Source: Nonomuraea turcica
Lineage (GTDB): Bacteria > Actinomycetota > Actinomycetes > Streptosporangiales > Streptosporangiaceae
DNA length: 64,000 bases
Assembly (NCBI RefSeq): GCF_030718205.1
Contig: NZ_JAUZQF010000001.1
Location: 310,001 to 374,000, forward strand
Reading direction: 5' to 3'
In this document: in pieces, positions 8,781 to 17,041 of the stretch
How positions within the stretch are numbered: the stretch's first letter is position 1
Layout: each line of letters starts with the position of its first letter
Translations under genes and position numbers: made by a program
Notes under the pieces: generated by a model
Databases searched by the model: none
The model's input: the letters and a program-made list of their open reading frames with translations, nothing else
What the model was told of the DNA's origin: nothing

Positions 8781-9235
8781 CGCCCGAGGAGCGCCTCGAG
8801 GCGCTCGGCCTGACGCTGCCCGAGGTCCCCAAGCCGGTGGCGGCCTACGTGCCGGCCGTACGCACGGGAGACCTCGTCTACACCTCCGGTCAGGTGCCGC
8901 TGGTCGACGGCAAGCCTGCCAGGACCGGCAAGCTGGGCGCGGAGCTGACCACCGAGGAAGGCGCCGAGATGGCCCGCATCTGCGGGCTCAACGTCCTGGC
9001 CGCGCTCAAGTCGGAGGTCGGCGATCTGGGGCGCGTCAGGCGCATCGTCAAGGTCGTGGTGTTCGTGGCCAGCGACCCGGCCTTCACCGAGCAGCCGAAG
9101 GTCGGCAACGGCGCGAGTGAGCTGTTCGCCGAGGTGTTCGGGGAGGCGGGCAAGCACGCGCGCAGCGCCGTCGGCGTGGCCGCGCTCCCGCTGGACGTGC
9201 CCGTGGAGGTGGAGGTGATCGCCGAAGTCGCCTGA
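8777..9235 (+). CDS. RidA family protein
   Basis: 152 residues from GTG 8777, overlapping the DUF4177 stop. The Rid fold is clear: GDLVYTSGQVPLVDG near 30-45, an internal alanine-rich helix with NVLAALKSEVGDL, the VVVFVASDP strand and ARSAVGVAALPLDVPVEVEVIAEV at the end. RidA proteins hydrolyse reactive enamine/imine intermediates released by PLP enzymes; the conserved arginine sits in this last segment (H-A-R-S-A-V-G). The length is slightly above the 125-130 of bacterial YjgF/RidA because of an N-terminal extension that starts VTPEERLEALGL. As I recall, actinobacteria keep this gene near the ArsA-like pair. Confidence 0.88.
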   Translation: MTPEERLEALGLTLPEVPKPVAAYVPAVRTGDLVYTSGQVPLVDGKPARTGKLGAELTTEEGAEMARICGLNVLAALKSEVGDLGRVRRIVKVVVFVASDPAFTEQPKVGNGASELFAEVFGEAGKHARSAVGVAALPLDVPVEVEVIAEVA

Positions 9236-9282
9236 GCGGGGATATGTCACCATGACCGAGTGATGTTCTAGAAGGAGGTCAT

Positions 9283-10086
9283 GTGACCGGGTTTCCGCTT
9301 CCAGCCGAGCTCGCCGCGCGGGCCAGGGATGTCCTCGCAGGACGGGTCGAGCCGGTGCCCACCCGGGACGCCGCGACGGTGGTGATTGTCCGGGAGGGGC
9401 CTGAGGTCTACCTGTTGCGACGGAAGTCCACCATGGCCTTCGCGGCGGGTGCGTACGTCTTCCCCGGCGGTTCGGTCGACGGCCGCGACACCGACCAGGC
9501 CGTGGCCTGGGCCGGGCCGTCGCCGGCGGAGTGGGGCGCGGTGTTCCACGCGAGCGAGCAGGTCGCCCGCGGCCTGGTGTGCGCGGCCGTGCGCGAGACG
9601 TTCGAGGAGTCCGGCGTGTTGCTGGCCGGCCCGGGACCCGGCTCCGTGGTGGCGGACACGACGGGGGACGACTGGGAGTCCGACCGGCTGGCGCTGATCG
9701 ACCGGAGCCTGGCCTTCGCCGACTTCCTGGCCAGGCGTGGCCTGGTGCTCCGGTCGGACCTGCTCAAGCCGTGGGCGCACTGGATCACGCCGGAGATCGA
9801 GCAGCGGCGCTTCGACACCCGCTTCTTCGTCGCCGTGTTGCCCGAGGGCCAGCGCACCCGTGACGTCGGCGGCGAGGCCGACCAGGTCGCGTGGCGGCGT
9901 CCGGCCGAGGCGATCGAACTGGCGCACCGGAGGGAGATCTTTCTGATGCCGCCGACGTATCACACGCTGACCGAGTTGTCGGCGTACGACAGTGTGGCCG
10001 AGGTCCTGGCCGCGCACCGGGAGATCGTGACCATCATGCCGAGGGCCGTGGAGATCGAGGGCGAGATGCGGCTGGTGATGACATGA
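9283..10086 (+). CDS. NUDIX hydrolase
   Basis: 267 residues, GTG start with AAGGAGGT four bases upstream. The NUDIX box is split over about 61-115: PGGSVDGRD, then, after an insertion, VRETFEESGVLL, which carries the REUxEExGU metal-binding residues. The insertion between the glycine and R-E parts puts it in the NUDT19/RP2-like group of large NUDIX proteins rather than MutT. The substrate is unknown; a CoA or nucleotide diphosphate is likely. ATG of the next gene overlaps this stop (ATGA), so the NUDIX and MBL enzymes are coupled. The conserved actinobacterial setting is immediately before the MBL enzyme and crp. Confidence 0.86.
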   Translation: MTGFPLPAELAARARDVLAGRVEPVPTRDAATVVIVREGPEVYLLRRKSTMAFAAGAYVFPGGSVDGRDTDQAVAWAGPSPAEWGAVFHASEQVARGLVCAAVRETFEESGVLLAGPGPGSVVADTTGDDWESDRLALIDRSLAFADFLARRGLVLRSDLLKPWAHWITPEIEQRRFDTRFFVAVLPEGQRTRDVGGEADQVAWRRPAEAIELAHRREIFLMPPTYHTLTELSAYDSVAEVLAAHREIVTIMPRAVEIEGEMRLVMT

Positions 10087-10874
10087 GTGGTTTGCACATC
10101 CCGATCGACACGCCTGACGGCTCGCGTACGGAGCACGCAGAAAACCTGCTCGCCCCCAACCCGTCGATCATGACGCTCGACGGCACCAACACGTGGGTGA
10201 TCGGCGCCGGCGAGGAGGTGATCGTCGTCGACCCGGGGCCGGACGACGACCGGCACCTGCGCCGCGTACACGACCACCTGGCCGGCCGCCGCGTCACCCA
10301 GATCCTGCTGACCCACGGACACTTCGACCACAGCGGCGGCGCCAAGTCCTTCGCCGCGATGACGCACGCGCCCGTACGCGCCCTGGACCCTCGTCACCGG
10401 CTCGGCGACGAGGGGCTCGCCGATGGCGATGTGGTGACCGTGGCCGGCTTGGAGATCCACGTGTACGGCACCCCGGGCCACTCGTTCGACTCGCTGTGCT
10501 TCTGGCTGCCCGCCGATGGGGCGATGCTGACCGGCGACACGGTGCTCGGCCGGGGCACCACGATCATCGCCCAGGACGGCGGCCTGGCCGACTATCTACG
10601 CAGCCTTGACCGGCTCAGGGCGGCGGCGGAGGGCCTGGAGGCGCGGGCGCTGCTGCCCGGGCACGGGCCCGTGCTGCCGGACCCGATCGGGGCGCTGGAC
10701 GGCTATATCGCGCACAGGCGTCAGCGGCTCGACCAGATCAGGGCGGCGCAGGCACAGGGCGCGCGCACGCCGCGCGAGATCGTCCGCATCGTCTACGCCG
10801 ACGTCGACAAGTCGCTGTGGGCGGCCGCCGAGATGTCGGTGAGAGCCCAGCTGGACTACCTGGAACGGTTGTAG
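10083..10874 (+). CDS. MBL-fold metallo-hydrolase
   Basis: 263 residues. Metal ligands are HGHFDH (78-83), H133 in GTPGHS, D152 in LTGDTVLG and a late histidine in LLPGHGP (about 190). NPSIMTLDGTNTWVI is typical of the LACTB2/glyoxalase-II-like branch. A C-terminal helical segment (REIVRIVYADVD...) resembles the winged/LACTB2 tail used in nucleic-acid binding members. The exact substrate is not readable. It overlaps the NUDIX gene by 4 bp and its 3' end overlaps the convergent crp gene by 19 bp. Confidence 0.87.
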   Translation: MSGLHIPIDTPDGSRTEHAENLLAPNPSIMTLDGTNTWVIGAGEEVIVVDPGPDDDRHLRRVHDHLAGRRVTQILLTHGHFDHSGGAKSFAAMTHAPVRALDPRHRLGDEGLADGDVVTVAGLEIHVYGTPGHSFDSLCFWLPADGAMLTGDTVLGRGTTIIAQDGGLADYLRSLDRLRAAAEGLEARALLPGHGPVLPDPIGALDGYIAHRRQRLDQIRAAQAQGARTPREIVRIVYADVDKSLWAAAEMSVRAQLDYLERL

Positions 10875-11536
10875 AGCCGATCCATGTCGAGAATGACCAC
10901 GGCCTTGGCCTCGATCCGCAGCCAGCCACGCCCGGCGAAGTCGGCCAGCGCCTTGTTGACCGTCTCCCGGGAGGCGCCGACAAGCTGGGCCAGCTCCTCC
11001 TGCGTGAGGTCGTGGTGCACCCGCAGGCCGTCCTCGGTCTTGGTGCCGAACCGCTCGGCCAGGTCGAGCAGCTGCTTGGCCACGCGTCCCGGCACGTCGG
11101 TGAAGACCAGGTCGGCCAGCACGTCGTTGGTGCGGCGCAACCGCTGCGCGAGCGCGCGCAGCAGATGCAGCGCCACCTCGGGACGGCCGGTCAACCACGG
11201 GCGCAGGTCGTCATGGCCGAGGCCCGCCAGCCGCACCTCGGTCAGCGCCGTCGCCGTGGCCGTGCGCGGCCGCGGGTCGAACAGGGACAACTCGCCGAAC
11301 ATCTCGCTCGGTCCCAGCACGCTCAGCAGGTTTTCCCTGCCGTCGGGCGAGGTGCGGGAAAGCTTGATCTTGCCTTCCAGCACGACGTAGAGCCGGTCGC
11401 CGGTCTCGTTCTCGTGGAAGAGCGTCTGTCCCTTGGACAGCTGGACCTCGGTGATGCTTGTGCGCAGCGCCGCGGCGCTCTCGCGGTCCAGCGCGGCGAA
11501 CAGGGGGGCCTTGCCCAGCACATCTTCGGTGTTCAC
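10856..11536 (-). CDS. crp: Crp/Fnr-family cyclic-nucleotide regulator
   Basis: 226 residues from GTG 11536, chosen because GAGGAGG lies four bases upstream; a longer frame reaches 11566. The cyclic-nucleotide domain includes GDRLYVVLEGKIKL and the phosphate-binding cassette MFGELSLFDPRPRTATATA. The helix-turn-helix is at about 165-195 (TQEELAQLVGASRETVNKAL). LADLVFTDVPGRVAKQLL, before the DNA-binding domain, is nearly identical to mycobacterial Crp and Streptomyces Crp. These bind cAMP and control germination, development and metabolism. The neighbours (MBL enzyme, nth, NUDIX, marP) match the Crp locus in Mycobacterium and Streptomyces. Confidence 0.93.
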   Translation of the reverse strand: MNTEDVLGKAPLFAALDRESAAALRTSITEVQLSKGQTLFHENETGDRLYVVLEGKIKLSRTSPDGRENLLSVLGPSEMFGELSLFDPRPRTATATALTEVRLAGLGHDDLRPWLTGRPEVALHLLRALAQRLRRTNDVLADLVFTDVPGRVAKQLLDLAERFGTKTEDGLRVHHDLTQEELAQLVGASRETVNKALADFAGRGWLRIEAKAVVILDMDRLYNRSR

Positions 11537-11663
11537 TCTGCCTCCTCTGCTGCCATTGTGACTCACCCCACTTCAAGCAGCACACACAGGTTATGGGAAT
11601 GCCGGAGTGTTCTGCTTCGTAACGATGAGCCTTATCCAGGGGAAAAGTACCGGAAGTCCTGGA

Positions 11664-12101
11664 TCAAGAGGCGAGCAGGTCGTCGACAGAGGCCACGGCC
11701 GTCGCCACGGTATGGCCGAGGAGGACGCGCAGCAGGTCCACAGCCCTCGGGCGAGCCGCTGCGTCCGATTGGCGGCATTGCTCCACCGCAATGCGCAGCG
11801 CGGGAGGCAGGACCGCGCGATCGCCGTCCTTGACACCGGTCGCCGCGAACACCACAAGATCGGCCCAGGCCTGTACGTCCTCGGCCGCCGAGCCTCCAAC
11901 ATTGGGGTGCCAGCCGATGAGCACCTGGCCCCGCGTGCCGAGCGCCACGCTCTCCGGGCTGAGCCGCAGCCCGGACATGCCGCTCGCGTGCAGCCTGGCC
12001 AGGGTGGCCGCGCAGGCGATGGCGAGGCGCTGCAGCGCCTGCCCGCGCAACGGCCCCGAGTGCCGAACGAAGTCCGCAAGCGCCGAGCCCTGACCGCTCA
12101 T
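11664..12101 (-). CDS. Kinase-like C-lobe protein lacking catalytic residues
   Basis: 145 residues from ATG 12101, with GGGAGGCGG upstream. The middle ([20 protein letters not shown]) matches the helix before the catalytic loop of actinomycete Ser/Thr kinases; the kinase at 45497 has [20 protein letters not shown]. Where that kinase has HRDFKPSN, this has SGLRLSPES, and where it has VIDFG, this has VLIGW, so the catalytic and metal-binding aspartates are absent. The N-lobe with the ATP-binding lysine is also missing. I read it as a pseudokinase-like scaffold, perhaps one of the small proteins kept beside crp and nth. The alternative is a decayed kinase, but the frame is intact and the ribosome site good. 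Confidence 0.65.
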   Translation of the reverse strand: MSGQGSALADFVRHSGPLRGQALQRLAIACAATLARLHASGMSGLRLSPESVALGTRGQVLIGWHPNVGGSAAEDVQAWADLVVFAATGVKDGDRAVLPPALRIAVEQCRQSDAAARPRAVDLLRVLLGHTVATAVASVDDLLAS

Positions 12102-12180
12102 GGTCACCGCCTCCCGTGTCGCCAGGTTGTACGCGGTCGAGGCGGTCCAGGGTTCAACCCTTTGTGGTTACCCTTGCGGC

Positions 12181-12903
12181 ATGGCGACGAACGCGGCGGG
12201 GCGCAAGCCGGAGACCCAGCTGGCACTGGTGCGGCGGGCGCGCAAGATGAACCGCATCCTCGCGGAGACCTACCCGGACGCCCACTGCGAGCTCGACTTC
12301 CGCAACCCGCTCGAGCTGCTGGTCGCGACCATCCTCTCCGCGCAGTGCACGGACAAGCGGGTCAACATGGTGACCCCCATTCTCTTCGCGAAATATCCGA
12401 CGGCCGAGGACTACGCCGCCGCGGACCGGACCGACGTGGAGGAGATCATCCGCTCGACCGGGTTCTTCCGCGCGAAGACCAACAGCATCATCGGCATGGC
12501 GCAGGCGATCTGCGAGCGGCACGGCGGCGAGGTGCCGGGCAAGCTGAACGACCTGGTCAAGCTGCCCGGAGTGGGCCGCAAGACGGCCAACGTGGTGCTG
12601 GGAAACGCGTTCGGGGTGCCGGGACTCACCGTCGACACCCATTTCCAGCGGTTGGTGCGCCGCTTCGGCTGGACGGAGGAGACCGACCCGGTCAAGATCG
12701 AGCACGTCGTGGCCGAGCTGCTGCCCAGGCGCGAGTGGACGATCTTCTCGCATCGGGTGATCTGGCATGGCCGCCGCATCTGCCACGCCCGGCGCCCGGC
12801 CTGCGGCGTCTGCCCGCTGACCGCGCTCTGCCCCTCGTACGGCACCGGCCCCACCTCGGCCGCCGAGGCCCAGAAGCTCGTCAGGCCCGGCCCCTTCTCC
12901 TGA
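12181..12903 (+). CDS. nth: Endonuclease III
   Basis: 240 residues. The helix-hairpin-helix [12 protein letters not shown] carries the catalytic lysine, and the catalytic aspartate is in [10 protein letters not shown]. The [4Fe-4S] cluster cysteines follow the family spacing at the end (C-x6-C-x2-C-x5-C, in [20 protein letters not shown]). [17 protein letters not shown] is the usual N-terminal signature. It removes oxidised pyrimidines and nicks abasic sites in base excision repair. Starts before ATG 12181 are excluded by lack of homology. Placement between crp and a CoA-type NUDIX gene is the same as in mycobacteria. Confidence 0.94.
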   Translation: MATNAAGRKPETQLALVRRARKMNRILAETYPDAHCELDFRNPLELLVATILSAQCTDKRVNMVTPILFAKYPTAEDYAAADRTDVEEIIRSTGFFRAKTNSIIGMAQAICERHGGEVPGKLNDLVKLPGVGRKTANVVLGNAFGVPGLTVDTHFQRLVRRFGWTEETDPVKIEHVVAELLPRREWTIFSHRVIWHGRRICHARRPACGVCPLTALCPSYGTGPTSAAEAQKLVRPGPFS

Positions 12904-12945
12904 CCGGCGGGGAAGTCACCGGAGCCCCGGCGTGTTGGAGGATGC

Positions 12946-13587
12946 GTGACCCAAGTCCCCGACTGGCTCGACAGGCTGGCGGCGCAAGCGCAGCAGACCC
13001 GAGTCCCCCGATACCTGCGGCCACCCGACGGGCGCGGGCGGGCCGCGGCTGTGCTGATGTTGTTCGGAGAAGGGCCGCTCGGCCCCGACGTGCTCCTCAT
13101 CCAGCGCAGCACGCGCGGCCGCAGGCACGCGGGCCAGCCCGCCTTCCCAGGCGGCGGCGTGGACCCCGAGGACGGCGGCCCGATCGAGGCGGCGCTACGC
13201 GAGGCCGAGGAGGAGACCGGGCTCGACCCGAGCGGGGTCGAGGTGCTGTGCGCGTTGTCGGAGCTCTACCTCACCTACAGCGACAACCGGGTCACGCCGG
13301 TGATCGGGTGGTGGCGCGAGCCGTCGGCGGTGCACGCGGCCTCGCCCGACGAGGTCGACTCCGTGGAGCGGGTGCCGATCGCCGAGCTGGTCGACCCGGA
13401 TAACCGGATCATGTTGCGACACCCCAGCGGCATGGCGGGGCCGGCGTTTCGCGTGCGGGGCATGCTGGTGTGGGGGTTCACGGCGATGGTCCTGGACTCG
13501 GTGCTGCGCGAGGCGGGGCTCGAACGGCCGTGGGACTCCTCGCGGATCGAGGAGCTGCCCCCTGAGGTGGTCAGACTAGCGCGCTGA
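12946..13587 (+). CDS. NUDIX hydrolase, CoA pyrophosphatase type
   Basis: 213 residues, GTG start, 42 bp after nth. The UPF0035 hallmark LIQRSTRGRRHAGQPAFPGGG is followed by the NUDIX box GGGVDPEDGGPIEAALREAEEETGL. Together these mark CoA pyrophosphatases of the NudL/NUDT7 type, which split CoA into phosphopantetheine and 3',5'-ADP. In mycobacteria this gene also sits between nth and marP (Rv3672c). The stop overlaps the end of the convergent HEAT-repeat gene by 12 bp. Confidence 0.88.
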   Translation: MTQVPDWLDRLAAQAQQTRVPRYLRPPDGRGRAAAVLMLFGEGPLGPDVLLIQRSTRGRRHAGQPAFPGGGVDPEDGGPIEAALREAEEETGLDPSGVEVLCALSELYLTYSDNRVTPVIGWWREPSAVHAASPDEVDSVERVPIAELVDPDNRIMLRHPSGMAGPAFRVRGMLVWGFTAMVLDSVLREAGLERPWDSSRIEELPPEVVRLAR

Positions 13588-14088
13588 GCGGAGCGTCACG
13601 CCCAGTGAGGCCCAGCCCGCCACGTCGGCATCGCTGTCGCCGGCCAGCATGCGCAGCGCGTCCAGGCCCGCCGGGTCCGGCGGGTCGCCGAGCACGTGGT
13701 GCAGCGCGTACGCGGCACCGTACCTGACCCTCGCGTCGTCGTGGCCGGCCAGGTCGATCACGGACGGCAGCGAGCGCGGGTCGCCCAGGTGGCCGAACGC
13801 GATCAGCACCGAGTAGAGGACCATGGCGTCGTCCTCGCTGGCGGCCAGGAAGCGCAGCACCGGCAGCGTGCGGTCCGCGAACGGCCGCAACATCCCCATG
13901 ATGTCCACCCCGAGCAGCCGCTCGGGCACGGTCTCCGCGGCGCACAACCGCCGCGCCTCGATGAACGACTCCAGGTCGCCGCGCTGACGCAGCACGGAGA
14001 TGACGTGCCAGCGCAGCGGGCCGTCGGGATCGCTGTCCCGTAGAGCTGCGTCGATCAGATCGCGCACTGTTCCCTCGGCCGGCGGCAT
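13576..14088 (-). CDS. HEAT-repeat protein
   Basis: 170 residues from ATG 14088; a TTG three codons earlier is possible. Two-helix units repeat about every 30-35 residues, for example RTLPVLRFLAASEDDAMVLY, RSLPSVIDLAGHDDARVRY and DALRMLAGDSDADVAGW, each with the D-x-x-V-R/A turn of PBS-lyase/HEAT repeats. Such proteins are interaction scaffolds; no partner is visible. It breaks the nth-NUDIX-marP order because it lies on the opposite strand between the last two, overlapping the NUDIX stop by 12 bp. No signal peptide. Confidence 0.75.
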   Translation of the reverse strand: MPPAEGTVRDLIDAALRDSDPDGPLRWHVISVLRQRGDLESFIEARRLCAAETVPERLLGVDIMGMLRPFADRTLPVLRFLAASEDDAMVLYSVLIAFGHLGDPRSLPSVIDLAGHDDARVRYGAAYALHHVLGDPPDPAGLDALRMLAGDSDADVAGWASLGVTLRSAR

Positions 14089-14168
14089 ACCGCTCAAGGT
14101 AGCCAGGGGTGACGCCGTCCTGGCCGAAGACTTGCACGCTTGACCGTATCGCTGGCTACCTTTGAAGC

Positions 14169-15359
14169 GTGCGCGGTGATCTGCTTGACCTCATCTTGAT
14201 CGGCCTCATGGTCGCCTTCGGCATCTCGGGATACCGCCAGGGCTTCATCATCGGGGTCATGAGCTTCGTGGGGTTCGCAGGCGGAGCCGTGCTGGGTGTG
14301 TTCATCGCGCCGCCCATCGCCAAGGCCGTCGTGGACGGCGACACGCCGCAGGCGTTGCTGGCCATCGTGATCGTGTTCCTGTCCGCCACCATCGGCCAGT
14401 TCGCCTCCTCGACCATCGGCGCCGTCGTGCGCAGCCACGTCACGTGGGAGCCCGCGAAGATGGCCGACGCGGTCGGCGGCACCTTCGCCAGCGCGCTGTC
14501 CGTGCTGGTCTTCGCCTGGCTGATCGGCTCGCTGATCATCTCCACGGCCTTCACCCCGCTCGTCGACCAGGTCAAGAACTCCGCGCTGCTCACCACGGTC
14601 GACGACGCGATCCCGCAGGCGGCACGCAACTGGCAGCAGCCGTTCAAGAAGTTCATCGACCGCTCGGAGTTCCCGCCCGTCTTCGACGCCATCGGCGCCG
14701 GCCAGCTCATCGACGTGCCGCCGCCCGACCAGAGCGTGTTCCAGGGCGACCGGCTCAACCGGGCCCGGCGCGCGATCGTCAAGGTGCAGGGCAACGCGGA
14801 GAGCTGCAACAAGCACATCGAGGGCACCGGCTTCATCTACGCCCCCGGCCGGATCATGACCAACGCGCACGTGGTCGCGGGCGTGACCAGGGACCTGCAG
14901 GTCATCGACCACAACAACGTCAGGCACGCGGCCACGGTCGTGCGCTACAACCCGCGCCGCGACATCGCCGTGCTCCACGTCCCCGGGCTCGACCTGCCGC
15001 AGCTCGCCTTCGACGGCGAGGGCGGCCGGGGCGACGGCGCGATCATCGCCGGGTTCCCGAAGGGCAAGGGCTTCACGGCCGTGGCGGCCAGGATCGGCGG
15101 CCGGCTCGACGCCGAGGGCCCCGACATCTACCGGGAGAACACCGTCACCCGCAAGGTCTACGTGGTCCGCGGTGAGGTGCTGCCCGGCAACTCGGGCGGC
15201 CCCCTGCTCACGCCGGACGGCCGCGTCTACGGCGTGATCTTCGCCGCGGCGGTCAACGAGGAGGAGACCGGCTACGTGCTGACGGCCGAGGAGGTCGCCC
15301 CCGACGCCTCCGCCGGTCGCAACGACACCACGCCGGCCAGCACGCAGGAGTGCGACTAG
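14169..15359 (+). CDS. marP: MarP-type membrane serine protease
   Basis: 396 residues, GTG start. Residues about 1-145 hold four hydrophobic helices of the CvpA (colicin V production) domain. The periplasmic chymotrypsin-like domain follows, with the triad His in TNAHVVAGV, Asp in RRDIAVLHV and Ser in LPGNSGGPLL. A cysteine in ESCNKH and the Cys near the C-terminus may form the disulphide known in M. tuberculosis MarP, which supports acid and oxidative stress survival. The gene is the last of the crp-nth-NUDIX-marP order shared with mycobacteria. The final 20 residues are Thr/Ala-rich and disordered. Confidence 0.92.
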   Translation: MRGDLLDLILIGLMVAFGISGYRQGFIIGVMSFVGFAGGAVLGVFIAPPIAKAVVDGDTPQALLAIVIVFLSATIGQFASSTIGAVVRSHVTWEPAKMADAVGGTFASALSVLVFAWLIGSLIISTAFTPLVDQVKNSALLTTVDDAIPQAARNWQQPFKKFIDRSEFPPVFDAIGAGQLIDVPPPDQSVFQGDRLNRARRAIVKVQGNAESCNKHIEGTGFIYAPGRIMTNAHVVAGVTRDLQVIDHNNVRHAATVVRYNPRRDIAVLHVPGLDLPQLAFDGEGGRGDGAIIAGFPKGKGFTAVAARIGGRLDAEGPDIYRENTVTRKVYVVRGEVLPGNSGGPLLTPDGRVYGVIFAAAVNEEETGYVLTAEEVAPDASAGRNDTTPASTQECD

Positions 15360-15403
15360 CCGCCGGAACCCCGCGCTTGAGGGTCTGTCTTCGCATCTTC
15401 TGA

Positions 15404-15438
15404 TGTGATAGCTTCTCACAATGTGAAAGCTAATCACA
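15404..15438 (+). promoter_or_regulatory. Tandem 17-bp palindromic operators before the aldo/keto reductase
   Basis: Two TGTGA-N7-TCACA sites stand side by side: TGTGATAGCTTCTCACA at 15404-15420 and TGTGAAAGCTAATCACA at 15422-15438. The second, reversed, closely matches the first. They end 5 nt before the ATG at 15444. The spacing is one base longer than the Crp consensus, so the adjacent TetR-type gene at 16411 is the better candidate regulator. Confidence 0.7.
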
Positions 15439-15443
15439 TACAG

Positions 15444-16406
15444 ATGCGCAGACTCGGCAGGACGGACATCGAGATCACCCCTATCGGCCTGGGCTGCATG
15501 CAGTTCGCCGGCACGCGGAACGTCACCCGCTGGATCGTCAGGCCGATCGACCAGACGACCGCCACGTCGGTGGTGCGGGCCGCACTCGACGGCGGCGTTA
15601 ACTGGTTCGACACGGCGGAGATGTACGGCGCGGGTCACTCCGAGGAGATGCTGGCCGCCGCGCTCAAGGAGTGCGGCATCGCTCCAGGCGAGGTCGCCGT
15701 CGCGACCAAATGGGCGCCGCTCGGGCGCACCGCGACCAGCATCCTCCGCACCATCGGCGACCGGCTGACGCATCTCGGCGGGTTCCCGATCGACCTGCAC
15801 CAGATCCACATGCCGACAGGCAGCCTCTCGAGCATCCCCGCCCAGCTCAAGGCCATGGCCAAGCTGCTCAAGGCGGGGAAGATCCGCTCGGTCGGGGTGA
15901 GCAACTTCTCCGCGCGCCAACTCGCGCTCGCCCACCAGGTGCTGGCCGGCGAAGGCGTCACGCTGGCCGCGAACCAGGTCAGGATCAACCTGCTGCACAG
16001 GAACATCGAGCGTGACGGCGTCCTGGACACCGCCCGCAGGCTGGGTGTCACGCTGATCGCGTACTCGCCGCTGGAGGGCGGGATCCTCACCGGCCGCTAC
16101 CACGAGCATCCGGCGCTGGCCAGGTCGGCGCCGGTGATGCGCCGGTTCTTCGGGCGCCGCGAGCTGAGCGCCAAGGGGATCGCGCGGACGCGGCCGCTCA
16201 TCGACGCCATGCGCGAGATCGGGACGTCCTACGGCGTGTCCATCGCGCAGGTGGCGCTGAACTGGGTGATCACCCGGTACGGCGACGCGGTGGTGGCCAT
16301 ACCCGGCGCCTCCAAACCGCGGCAGGCGAGCGAGGCGGCGGGCGCGATAGCGTTCACGCTCAGCGAGACGGAAGTCCGCCGGCTGGATGAGCTGTCGCTA
16401 ACCTGA
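15444..16406 (+). CDS. Aldo/keto reductase
   Basis: 320 residues from ATG 15444; an earlier in-frame GTG at 15405 lies inside the operators and is rejected. It begins MRRLGRTDIEITPIGLG, the usual AKR opening. The catalytic tetrad is visible: Asp and Tyr in NWFDTAEMYG, Lys in VATKWAP and His in LHQIHMPTG. The C-terminal cofactor loop (AIPGASKPRQASEAAG) indicates NADPH use. The physiological substrate is unknown. No ribosome site precedes the start, suggesting a leaderless or very short-leader message. The TetR gene follows after 4 bp and probably controls this unit. Confidence 0.9.
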   Translation: MRRLGRTDIEITPIGLGCMQFAGTRNVTRWIVRPIDQTTATSVVRAALDGGVNWFDTAEMYGAGHSEEMLAAALKECGIAPGEVAVATKWAPLGRTATSILRTIGDRLTHLGGFPIDLHQIHMPTGSLSSIPAQLKAMAKLLKAGKIRSVGVSNFSARQLALAHQVLAGEGVTLAANQVRINLLHRNIERDGVLDTARRLGVTLIAYSPLEGGILTGRYHEHPALARSAPVMRRFFGRRELSAKGIARTRPLIDAMREIGTSYGVSIAQVALNWVITRYGDAVVAIPGASKPRQASEAAGAIAFTLSETEVRRLDELSLT

Positions 16407-16410
16407 ACCT

Positions 16411-17019
16411 GTGCCCCGAACGACCAAGCGCGACCGCTACCACCACGGCGACCTGCGGGCCGCGCTGATCGACACCGCGACGGAGCTGATCGCCGAGCAC
16501 GGGGTCCAAGGATTCTCCCTCGCCGAGGCCAGCAGGCGGCTCGGCGTCGCGGTCAGCGCCCCCTACCGCCACTTCGCCGACCGGGATGAATTGCTGCTCG
16601 CGGTCGGGGTGCGGGCGGGTGAGCTGCTGGTCGCGGCCGTCCGCGCCGAAGAGCGCGGCAGCGCGCCCGAGGACCGGCTCGTTGCGGTGGCCAGGGGCTA
16701 TGTCAGGTTCGCCGCCAAACACCGCGCGTTGTTCGAGTCGCTGTTCGGCACAGCGCTCTCCCCGATCGGCGAGCCGGAGCTGGAGCGGGCTTCCCAGCCG
16801 GTCAAGGAGGCCTTCCACACGGCGGCGATGACGCTGGCGGACGGGGACCCGGCGGCGGCCGAGGCGCTCGGAGTGGCCGTGGCGGCCACCGCGCACGGGC
16901 ACGCGGGGCTGCTGCACCTGGGGATGTTCGGCCAGGGCGACGAGGCCGTGGACACGGCGGTGCGACGCGCGGCCGCCGCCACCGTCGCGCTCATCGAGGG
17001 GCGCTCAGCGCTGTGTTGA
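16411..17019 (+). CDS. TetR family regulator with WHG-type ligand domain
   Basis: 202 residues, GTG start, 4 bp after the reductase stop, so the two are one operon. The helix-turn-helix is at about 12-58 (LIAEHGVQGFSLAEASRRLG, then APYRHFADRDELL). The C-terminal part (VAVAATAHGHAGLLHLGMFGQG) contains the W/A-H-G signature of the TetR_C_13/WHG domain. I infer that it represses its own operon through the TGTGA-N7-TCACA pair at 15404-15438. The inducer is unknown, perhaps an aldehyde handled by the reductase. Confidence 0.88.
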   Translation: MPRTTKRDRYHHGDLRAALIDTATELIAEHGVQGFSLAEASRRLGVAVSAPYRHFADRDELLLAVGVRAGELLVAAVRAEERGSAPEDRLVAVARGYVRFAAKHRALFESLFGTALSPIGEPELERASQPVKEAFHTAAMTLADGDPAAAEALGVAVAATAHGHAGLLHLGMFGQGDEAVDTAVRRAAAATVALIEGRSALC

Positions 17020-17021
17020 TG

Positions 17022-17038
17022 GCCTCACTCCGTGAGGC
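17022..17038. terminator. Short shared hairpin
   Basis: GCCTCAC and GTGAGGC pair around a 3-nt loop, directly between the tetR stop (17019) and the stop of the convergent DUF309 gene (17042). There is no T-run, but the position fits a bidirectional terminator. Confidence 0.5.
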
Positions 17039-17041
17039 GGG

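Noticed and set aside
14094..16109. A 671-codon minus-strand frame over marP and the reductase
   Set aside because: Typical GC-rich shadow. Both plus-strand genes have complete catalytic motifs.
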